Positions 49,529 to 58,967 of a stretch of DNA of 64,000 bases are shown here, piece after piece. The notes beneath the pieces are model-generated. The model ran no database searches. It saw only the letters and a program-made list of their open reading frames with translations, and had not been told where the DNA came from. A program made the position numbers and the translations under genes. Location: NCBI GenBank assembly GCA_002189035.1, contig NEEC01000031.1, positions 186,001 to 250,000 on the forward strand. Reading direction: 5' to 3'. The stretch comes from Utricularia gibba. Its lineage: Eukaryota > Streptophyta > Magnoliopsida > Lamiales > Lentibulariaceae. Each line of letters begins with the position of its first letter. Position 1 is the stretch's first letter.

Positions 49529-51209
49529 TTACAGTAGCCGCTTGTGCTTGTAAAATGCAACTAGAATTACGAACAGGGCGATGCTCGCGACGGTCGATCC
49601 GACGACCAGTCCGAGGAAGTTGGGCATTCCGGACTTCTCGGAATCGTAGAGGCCTATCTTGATGTTCATGGCGAACAGTCCGGACAAGGCCACGTTGGCA
49701 CCGGCCAGCATCGTCCCGGTGCTCACCAGTATTCCAACTCGCAGCAGACTGTTCTGTCTGTCATCCAGAATAATGTTTATGTAGTCCTCTGTGTCGTCCA
49801 CGTACTCCCTCAACTATAAAAAAGCATCAAGAGTGAAGAACACACGGACAACATGAATGGCTGCTCGACAAACTCTAAAGGGGCATTAGGAGCTCACGCT
49901 TGTCAGAGTTTGCAACGTGCCTTGAATCTGCACAAAATATGCTTCCAAGATCATCTCCAGCCCCTGAACATCATGATGCTTTGAGGAAGCAACATCCCTC
50001 GCGCTTCCTTCATCCACCACATTCTTTTCCTTGTCTCCCCTGAAAATGGTGTCCTCCCAAGTCAAGGAAACGACAAAGAGTTGTGTTAGCAAAGTAGAGG
50101 TAGTTTTAAAATGCCTGGCTTCCTCTTCTTCTTCTTCAACTTCATCATCATCATCTCCGTCGGTGATATAATTAAGAATGTTTGAATGTGATTGCTCCAG
50201 CTTGTCTGTTAGATACATAGCTGCCATGTCATCGTCGTCATCCAGAAGATGCTCCAGTTCATCCCTGACCTGGTGTTCGATGATGATAAGCGTAAGGACA
50301 TTTTCACATTCCATCCCGATGTGGGACAATCGAGTACTTACCTTCTGTACACGGCCTGTCAAGGAGGCCAAACGAGCCTTTATATTGCGCACAAGGTCTA
50401 TATTGGGAGAGCTTATCTTGGAGACCAGCTTATCTAACGCTGGATGAGCTTCTTGCTCCAACGCCTTCGCCTTCATTGAGGATTGGTGGAGCGTATCAGA
50501 GGAGAAGGAAGACGTGCTCAAATGAAAAGATGCGCGGTTGGTTACCTCACGGTCCAAGGAGACACAAACACATTGAAGACAGGCTTCGAGCGCGACAAAT
50601 TCAAAGGGGAGAAGCTTTTGGGGGTTGTTCGAATGTTCACTCATGTTATTCCGGTGCTCTTTTTCGTCATCGGAGCATCCATCGCAGCTTTCTCCAGGAC
50701 TGGAATGCGGCTCATTCAGACTACACAAATCTCCACCAGCTTCCTGAAAAATAAAATAATCAACACCCAGAAAAAAAGAGAATCAAAAGATGGCTCGTCG
50801 TGAGTGCTTGTTGGCTAACCCAAGAAGAGGAAATGGCATGGCGGTGACTAAAAATCTGGCGAAGGTTGTCGATAAAAGGTGCGACCAGGGGGTGTTTGAA
50901 ATTCAAAAACATGACTTGTTGGGCGGTGATGATCGCCTTTATGTGTTCGAGGTTGACGACGATGGCTGTCTCCCTCCCCAAGATCCTGGATGGATGCGAC
51001 AGGGAGGGCTCCAAGATCCTAAGATCTCGAGTCGGGATCCCCGTTCGCTTCTTGATTGCATGCTTCCCAACTTGCTCGATCACTCGGACTTGGCCCGTAG
51101 GATCCACCAAGACCCAGGCCTGAACACGCCACCCCTTCTTGTTCATGGGAGCAGCAGGAGGAGGAGGAAGAGGAGGAGGAGCCGTCCACTGTTCATCGTC
51201 GCCCTCCAT
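49529..51209 (-). CDS. MRS2/CorA-type magnesium transporter with AMN in place of GMN
   Basis: Four exons: 51209-50820, 50743-50342, 50269-49898 and 49813-49529, 483 codons (482 aa). Family blocks are KKRTGIPTRDLRILEPSLSHPS and ILGRETAIVVNLEHIKAIITAQQV in the N-terminal domain, PFEFVALEACLQ and HPALDKLVSKISSPNID in the stalk helices, DELEHLLDDDDDMAAMYLTDK, LEMILEAYFVQIQGTL, LREYVDDTEDYINIILD, and two transmembrane helices near the C terminus. The pore signature after TM1, Gly-Met-Asn in nearly all family members, reads Ala-Met-Asn at about residues 436-438 (codons 49672-49664). The intron 50341-50270 is open in frame, so it could be mistaken for coding sequence. It was removed because it interrupts the conserved GRVQK-VRDELEHLL join. 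The exon 1 donor (W/gttagc) is the least certain junction. An acidic insert (DGDDDDEVEEEEEE) precedes an unusual hydrophobic stretch in exon 3. Confidence 0.85.
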
Positions 51210-51655
51210 CGTCGCACAGGCTCTATTTCTTCGATCCAACCCCGTAGGCAGGCGCCATTAATAAAGGGGAGGCCGGAGGGAGCCTGCCTACACATAGCAT
51301 TGGAAGAAGATGTGCTGCCCTGTAGCACTAGAACTTGTGGTGGCCACTGGTGGAGGCACATTGCGATTGGCGAGAATGAAGAAACTGGAGTTAAACTAAT
51401 CAAGATTTGATCATCAATAACCCTTTGACTAATGAACCGTTTCATTGATCACCCTACGACTTTGGACTCCATAGAAGCAAACCATTTGCTGAAGAAAATT
51501 GAATTCAAAAAACATGTGGAGACCGGATGGGTGGACACATCATTCATTGCCTTTTGCTGGGGTTATATCCGTTGGTTAATCAGGGCGGGCGAATTTGGCA
51601 AGACACAACAATATAATGATGATGATGACAGTAATAATAATAATGGTAATATCAT
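51210..51655. other. intergenic region between MRS2 and DOMON genes
   Basis: Promoter and 5' UTR side of the MRS2 gene (-) and the 3' end of the DOMON gene (-). It includes GAT/AAT trinucleotide repeats near 51617-51645. No other gene is seen. Confidence 0.5.
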
Positions 51656-54342
51656 CTATCTGTTCATCGGTTCCAGCTGAACCTCCGACGAAACGCCGTC
51701 CTTCTCTACGCTAACTCCGTTCGGACTCAACAGGTCAATGCCCTCTTCCTCACTGTTGCCCAATACCCAACTGCTTTGTCCGAGGCACTAATGCCTCGGC
51801 GTCGACTCATCGCACGGAACTCTAAATAAACTACGAACAAGGCCGTGACGAGGAACCAGAGTATCAGAGCCCAGCTGAGTCCGTGGACGTTTTCGTCGCC
51901 GTACCGGTCCCCTAAATGCTTCATTCCACTGAAGAGAGCTGCAATGCCCAACCCAAAACCGCATCTCCCGGTTATGACATGGATATACTCCCATATCACC
52001 CTCTTTGTGGAAGCTGCTTCCCCGTTTGCAGGCTTTTTGGGTCTTAGGTACGCGTTGATCGGCTGGGCTACCGCCAGAAATATTGCCACCAACCCCAAAA
52101 TAACATGTAAAGAATCGAGAATTAGACCACGCAGTTCAGCAACGGCAAAAAGAAATCCCAGGAAAACGATCGCCAATCCTGAGCGTTGCATGTACACGTG
52201 AATCCGGAACCAACTATCATCCTTCATGTGTTTTAGGTACCTAGCAGCCAGAATCCCTCCGGGCAGCAAAATCCCCCATGCCAGAAACATCATGAAACCA
52301 TGTACAGCCAAAACTGGCCACAAGCCCTCCTCGGCTTCTGCAGAGCCATGCATCAGCAGCACGCTCATCGGCCTCTTGCTGGTCATGAAATGCATGTTCC
52401 TCTCGCTCAGGTTGCTAGCAGTGGCGGACCACTGAGCGCCCATGGCCCATATAACTTTCAAAGGAGATGAAGGATCAATTATATTGCTGCACTCTGGCCT
52501 TCCCTTTCGATCACAACATGGATTCAGCGGACGTGTAAACTCCAGTGTGATAATGCTATTTTCAGATTTGCATCGTACATATGTCAAGTTCTCCTGTGTT
52601 GGATGCACATTTGAAGCATCCCTTCCATCAATCCAGTAAGTGCTCACATTTCCACCACCACTTTCGCCAATGTACCCCACGTAAACGTAGCTATTCACCA
52701 TCCCACGGCCAAATCCGATTGCAAGATAGCCACTTTTCTTCTCAGCTCTCGCAGCAATGGAGATTGAATTCTCTGACAAAGTCCAGAAGAACATAACTTG
52801 CTGATCATCCAACGCAACACTGTTATTATACATGTCTGGCAAACCTCCATCCACCACCTGGACTTTCCATCCCATTTTCGGCGTGAAAAGAGAATGGTAG
52901 TAAACAAGATCCGGCGTGTTTCTATCAGGTGCCCATGTCAACTCTGTTGGACTTGCTGGAACACCTTCTGCTTCTGGACCCCAAAATATATAGTTTCTGA
53001 CATGTTTCTCAAAGTTGCGTTCCCACCAATAGGATCCGATGTGATATAAAATGCCACATCATGTCCAGCTTGTATCGAAAACTTCACTGGAACACCCCTC
53101 TCTACCCTCAAAAGAGGAGCTTCTTTCTTGTTAATATAAAGAACTTTCGTAGGATTCGGGGGTTCGGATAGTGCAATGCCGGGCCACTCGATATAATGAT
53201 CGGATCCTTTTTATCAGCAATAACAAGATCCTGGTCCTCTTTATCCACAGCATCAAGTGGTCCTATACAATCATTTCTATGCTCAGATATGTTAAGCCTC
53301 AAATGACCAAAACTTCCACCATGATTCTGAGGAAGGTAGAAAGGACGAATACTATCTGGTGGCTTCATCGAGCCAGTAGCCCATATCACAACCATATTTT
53401 CCTTGGGATCAACTTTGATGTCATAGTTGGTATCATTAGATTGCAATTGCCTCCTGTACCTGATAAATGATACTCCATCGCTTCTATGCCATAGACTAAG
53501 CTCGTGTCATTTTCCAGGCCACTGGAAACAGAAGTATTATAGATTGTATCCGGACAAACACCCTGAACAGTTCCATCCTGATTTTTCGTGCATTCAGTCA
53601 TTTTTGTAATATAATAATCATGGGCAAATGGCAAGCCATCATTATCAAAGCCTGCAACAACAACATCACTCCCTATCATCAAAGAACCTGAAGCATTGGG
53701 CTTTGCCCAACCAAAAGCCATGTAACCATCAATTTCAACAGTAGCCTCCAAAGCAATTTCCATGGAATCATTTCCAGTTTCAAAATTCCACCACATCCGA
53801 TATGTATCCAACAAAACTATACAATTTCTTAGAGCAGTAAGTGGTTGGACTATTGATGGATTCACCCCACCATCTGGAGAGTAATTACTCAACAAAACAT
53901 GGCCAAAATCAGAAGATGTTGGAACATCCCAAACTGCAACAACTTCGATTTGATCCCAAGTCAAATTATCCCGCAAATGAACAATAAAGCTCTCATTTTT
54001 GAATGTCTGATTAAGAGGAAAATCTGAAATGATGAAGCCATTAGTGAGATTTTGAAAGTCATCCCCAGCTGCACCCCACCAGTGGACATCAGACCCCGGG
54101 AGCATATCAAACTGAGAAACCCGAAACGAACAGCCATCGAGGATGGAAAACTGACCACGAAGCTGATGCTGAACCATTGTAAATTGTGAGGTAAAGTTGA
54201 GAAGAGACGAATTGGTCAAATGGCATCCCATACCCGGATCAGAATAGGAGAGATGAATAAAACCCAGGAGAACACATGAAATGAAGAGAGCGGTTGGGGC
54301 CATAATGAGAGACTGGCTACGAGGGATCGTACTCCGTCCCAT
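51656..54342 (-). CDS. DM13/DOMON/cytochrome b561 protein (AT5G54830 type), with four apparent frameshifts
   Basis: A single long exon. With four added bases it gives 897 codons (896 aa), close to Arabidopsis AT5G54830 (about 907 aa). Order of domains: signal peptide; DM13 (about 50-160, QHQLRGQFSILDGCSFRVSQFD); first DOMON (about 190-340); linker with HYPNPPNPTKVLYINKKEAP; second DOMON (about 510-650, DDQQVMFFWTLSENSISIAARAEKKSGYLAIGFGRGM); and b561 helices (about 690-840), with candidate haem histidines in VHGFMMFLAWGILLPGG, RIHVY, DSLHVILG and WEYIHVITG. CYBDOM proteins carry electrons across membranes, often using ascorbate. Breaks at 53489-53490, 53158-53162, 52979-52982 and 51775-51777 are each repaired by one base. 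The last repair gives the family's WVLGN...EVQLEPMNR ending instead of a short alternative tail. The start at 54342 could instead be 54303. Confidence 0.9.
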
Positions 54343-54552
54343 GAGAATCCAGTATACTCAAATACACATAATTCACCAGTTTGCAGTCGTCTGCAACTGA
54401 CTGACTAGTTTAGAAAAAAGGAGTTTTTAGAAAGAGAAACCGAAACAAAGAGTTCCCCTGGGTAAGTTGCCCCTTTCAAGTCTGAAGATGCAATTTTGAA
54501 CAGAGAAGTTCTACCTTCCTTCCAAATGCATTCAACCTAGAGCGGAATTTCT

Positions 54553-55695
54553 CTAAACCTGGTTGGTCCCTGTAAGTACAAAGTTAAGACGAGTAGCATG
54601 ATGGGGGATAAATGGGTCTGGGTGGACTAGAACAAACACAGAAATTAGAGAGCGTGATGTTTTTGAGAAGGTCATAACCAGTCGTCAAGGCATGGAATAG
54701 TCAATGACAATCTGGATTACCAGACAGAACCTTGAAATCGATCCAATTCAAATTCAGAAAGGCGGGTGGCTTACCTTGACAGGAATAAAGGTGATGAAAA
54801 CGCTCAATGATCAACGAAACTATCATCAAGATGAGGAACACGGAACTAAAACGGCTGTCCCTCAGCAGAAACTTCCTCGGCGCCGATCTCCGATCTGCCG
54901 TCGTCGTTAGGCGTCTTCGTCCCCGCGAGACATCTAAATTGCGGCCGCCAGGAAATCCTGAAACATTCGATTTCAATTTCAATCCAAAGAAACTCACCAA
55001 GAAAAGGAAGAAATAAACGCGCACACACATGAATCCCTTACACCGCGTATGTAGTAAGATGAATCCGGGATCATCAAACAAACCCATGTATTCATTCAAT
55101 TCAATTGAGAGGGATATTCACCTTCACAGCGCAAAAGCTGATGCTGTAATCAACAGCAAGAGCATGGAACTTGAGAAAAATTGGATTGGGGGTTTTGTTG
55201 ATATGATCCCCCCGAGCCTTTCCCCTTTAACTCGGCCGGCGTATCTTCGGGGAAGGGTGTTATCGTCAGATCACTTTGGTCTGACTTTTTTTAATTAAGA
55301 GCAGTCTTGTAGGCATTTAGGATCTGTCTTTGCTACTTCAACATTAATTTGGAATAAATAAAATAACAATAGCCATCCACATAAAGTTTAAATTTTTAAC
55401 ATCATCGAATGGTCGGTACAGTTGACACTTGACATTGCAACAGTAATTGTGTACAAAAGTCAAAGGGCTGCTCATAAGAAGTATGTACAGCTTCTACTCT
55501 ACTGCATTCCGTTGCGAGGAGGTAGCTCCAAGGGAATGAATGCTCAACAGGGTATTCTATTAATATTTGTGTTACACAATGCACCCGGGTTTGTACTGAA
55601 TGGAAATGAACCAACTCACATCTCATGAAGGGAGGAGGAAACTCACTCTGAAATCCGGAGCCAGCAGCTTCGAGCTTCATAGACAGACTTCCCAT
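54553..55695 (-). CDS. candidate small single-pass membrane protein, unknown function
   Basis: Three exons are proposed: 55695-55647, 54957-54775 and 54569-54553, 83 codons (82 aa). Donors are A/gtgagt and AAG/gtaagc. Acceptors are pyrimidine-rich (ttcag, ttacag) and all phases agree. The protein starts MGSLSMKLE, has an Arg-rich centre (about residues 17-48) and one hydrophobic helix (SSVFLILMIVSLII, about residues 56-69). I do not recognise a family. It lies just upstream of, and on the same strand as, the DOMON gene. Its 3' exon could alternatively be a 5' UTR exon of that gene. Support is from splice signals and phase only. Confidence 0.4.
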
Positions 55696-56451
55696 TCTGG
55701 AACCCGGTTAGCCGCCTTCATCGGGAATGGAGAGCGACCATTTAAAGTGTAAGAAGATGGCTGGCAGCCGCTGTAAATGATTGCTAATTAATCACATCCG
55801 TTCCTGGAAATATATCTATCCATTTCCAGTCAACACCCAGAGCGAGAAGTTTGCGTGGAGAAGGATCCACGTAAAGAAGATAGTGAAGGTGGAACCACAA
55901 AAGTCGCTAATGAATGAGATTGACGGCTTGCGATTCTCTAGTAGAACCACTGTTCAGCTTTTTTACAAAAGAAAAAAATGGGTTGCACGCTCTTAAATTC
56001 GAACATGTTCACCTCCCTCTCCCATGCAAGACGCCAAAAAGAGTTGTATGGGAAGAATTTAAAAAATGTTTCATTATTCCAACATCCCAAGTGGAAAGAA
56101 TGGTGGGAGCCTCTTTAAGTTTTTCCTCTAGGTAGAGCATGTGATCTGAGCAGAGGACGCTCATGAGGGTGACTTGCAACTTCCCCTTTGTTTGGTTTTC
56201 GGCAATTCTTTAAGATAATGGATTTGGACACTTTGGTGTGTATCGCATTCTATTCGGTACTCTATATTTTTATAAAAATCAGTGACTATACTAATATAGA
56301 TACGAAAATCCGATGTTTCAAACGAATGTACACATACTTGGGAGTGGGGTAAAAGGGCACTAAAGTGGAGAAAGAACCAAACTTGGCATAAAAATTTATT
56401 TCAGGAGCGAAACTGTCAGCAACCAAAATGCTTAGCAGACTGTAATCATCA
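55696..56451. other. intergenic region
   Basis: About 750 bp between the small-protein candidate (-) and the end of the dynein-light-chain gene (-). Sequence is mostly AT-rich and no gene is recognised. Confidence 0.5.
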
Positions 56452-57427
56452 TCAATCAGCTCTTTCTACAGTAGTTTTGAAGAGAAGTATGTACAGTTTG
56501 TGATCCAAGCACAAGTAAATGAAGGCACCCACTGAATGAGTCACAAATGAACCGAAGCTGGTCCCCACGATGCAGTGCCAAGCCGGACCATATACCCCGT
56601 CAAACTCCTGCACAAACCCATGTTCATCAATCCACCAAGAAAGGGAAAAACAGAGTTACCATTTACCAGTTTACCACCGGATCCCCTGCATTGAAGGTAG
56701 CACCAACTACCGACTAGTCTGTCTCAATTCAGCATTGACAAGGAGCTTAAACAGTAAGGTGATGCTCTGGTCGATTCCTTACCTTTTTTATGGTTAAAGC
56801 CATTGTCTTTGAGGTGAGCTTCTCCAAACTGTCGTGAGCTCTTCTTGCAGAGTCGACGGCGTGAATCTGCATGAAGGGAGGCATATCTACTGCCAGTATC
56901 TTGCAACCAGATGAAGAGAAGAAATAGGCGAGCTCAAACGGTGAGCTGCCGAACGACAATCTCCCTCTGCATCCGGCTAGCATCGAGGGCGATGGAAATG
57001 AGGAAACAGAGACTCTTCTCACCTCCTTCACCTCATCTTCCTCCGGAATCGGTTGGGGGAATTGGGACCCACTTTTGGAACCCTGTCTACAAAATTTGGG
57101 CTTCTCTAGGGCGTGTTTCATGAAAAATTGAGGCTCTGGGGCGGGGATCGAGCTTCTCCCCTCATGCTGGCTTCTTGATTTCCTCAAAATTGTGGAAGAA
57201 GAAGAGATTGAGGACGGTTTGGATGTGGTATCATCTAACTCGGGCTCAGGGTGGGGGTGGGGAGGTGGGTTGGGGTGCCTCAAGTTGAACCCAAGTTTCC
57301 TGTGATTAGCGTAGAGCTTCGAAAATCTCTGGGAAATGCTGTGGATCATAAACGACGGAGAAGGATGGGGATCTGGGAGTGGATGCAGCGGCTCCGGCGA
57401 TGGGCGACGGTTGTTCTTGGGTTCCAT
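56452..57427 (-). CDS. plant dynein light chain (LC8 type) protein with long N-terminal extension
   Basis: Two exons: 57427-56783 and 56607-56452, 267 codons (266 aa). The C-terminal LC8 domain (about residues 178-266) is complete: [40 protein letters not shown], then [27 protein letters not shown] and a final strand [12 protein letters not shown]8 proteins are dimeric hubs that bind short linear motifs. Flowering plants lack cytoplasmic dynein, so here the partner is something else, such as nucleoporins or kinases. The N-terminal 175 residues are Pro/Ser-rich and probably disordered, as in a plant-specific branch of this family. The start was set at MEPKNNRRP. The frame remains open upstream through a 15-G run (57493-57507), so the upstream Met is unreliable. 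Confidence 0.88.
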
Positions 57428-57492
57428 GTGCCGGCGATGGAGAAGATGGGGCTGAGGGTGCGCTGCGAGATGGATAGGGCAGTAGCAGGGGA

Positions 57493-57507
57493 GGGGGGGG
57501 GGGGGGG
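57493..57507. repeat. poly-G run
   Basis: Fifteen consecutive G in the 5' region of the dynein-light-chain gene. The length is likely unreliable. Confidence 0.9.
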
Positions 57508-58031
57508 TGTTGCTATTGCTATTCTGCTGATGAATATGTACGGTGTGGGAAGAGAGGAGCACTAAAATGCGCCGAGTCCCCCATGATCTGCTGCTTGGTC
57601 GTAGGCAGACAGACACGTGGGACACTGGCTAGCTCGATTCCATTCAATGGCGCTACACTACACTGCTGCTCCTACTCCTACTCCTACTCCGCCCCCCTGC
57701 GCGCAGTTCCGTGACGTAGTGGGAAAGTAAAACAAGCTTCCCACTCCACGGCCCACGCCAAAGAAACATTTTTGTTGCAGAAAAAAGGAAGCTGTTACGG
57801 GGGAACTGGCGATGGGATGTAACAATTGTATGCAGCTGTTGGTGTGTTGGTGATGGTGATGCTTTGCATTACTTATTGTTGTGGACTGGGAGTTGCCACT
57901 TGGTGGTGTAGGTGATTAGTCTGGTTATGCAGTCACGTGGTGTGCCTGGAGTCGTGTTTAGGCCGGAGGGAGGGCGTTACCAAGAGAGAGCTCCTCCTGC
58001 CCCGGGCCCGGTCGTCGGGATCTACCACCCC

Positions 58032-58058
58032 AGGCTCAGGCTCAGGCTCAGGCTCAGG
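58032..58058. repeat. AGGCTC hexanucleotide repeat
   Basis: Four to five tandem AGGCTC units in non-coding DNA. Confidence 0.85.
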
Positions 58059-58325
58059 CCCAGCGGCTCCGTTTTGAATTTCTGTGGAGCCTACTGCTAC
58101 AGTGGACCTATTCCACCTCAGACCATCCGCCCCCTTTGTTTGACCTTTTTTGATTTGTAGATGCTGCTAATTTGTAAGTAAAAGCAGCAGCAAGATTTGA
58201 ACAATCTGTATTTGCACCAGGCGTGTGCAGGTGCTGGGGGATTGGGAAAGGGAAAGGAGGGCAGGGCATCCCCACTCACTCACTCAATCTACCTGGTAAC
58301 AAAATTGAGTAACGGGATCGGTTGT

Positions 58326-58346
58326 GCCTGCCTGCCTGCCTGCCTG
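58326..58346. repeat. CCTG tetranucleotide repeat
   Basis: Five tandem GCCT/CCTG units in non-coding DNA. This is the same motif family, on the other strand, as the GGCA repeat at 3691. Confidence 0.85.
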
Positions 58347-58967
58347 GTTCTAGTTAGTATCTTTCTCTCATCAACATAACACCATTTGCACTTGTTTGAG
58401 CCTTCCCCTTAAACTCCATACCCCATACTTGGTATTTTTGTCTGCCTTCGTATTTCCATGTTTGAATTAGGTAATATATTTATTATTTTCTATCCGGTTC
58501 CCGATTTTAAAAAGGGAAAAAGTTGAATTTGAAAAGGGGGCCGGGGCCGGGGGAGAACTTGGATGCATCGTCATCTTTCACTCGACTACTCAACTTTGGG
58601 GAGGGAATAGGCGCGTGTAACCCTACGATCCCCTTCAACGCACACCACGTCTCCCCCCCTCCTCCCTCTCTCCGCCAATAGATACACTCAACTTGTGTAT
58701 CTACCCCTGTGCCGCTCGAAGACGCGGTCGCGGTGGTGGTACCCCCTTAGGCTCAACCCTGTACTGAACTAATATCCGCCTATTGGAGGAGGCGTTGTTT
58801 CCAGGTCCCGGACAAAAGCGTGCCTCTTGGATTCTATGAACCCCTCCCTATTCTATTTCTTTCTGTTGATCTTCGCTTCATTCGCATGATCGCCGCCCTA
58901 TTTCGCACCATTTCCCCTACACCCTTCTTCCTTTTTATTCTTTTCTGAAAATTCTACCAGTTGGAAG

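Larger units (their letters stand above)
57428..58967. other. intergenic region between divergent dynein-light-chain and galactosyltransferase genes
   Basis: Shared upstream region of about 1.5 kb. It contains a 15-G run, CTCCTA repeats near 57668-57691, a GGCTCA hexamer repeat (58032-58058), a CCTG repeat (58326-58346) and a G-box core CACGTG at about 57934. No further gene is seen. Confidence 0.55.
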
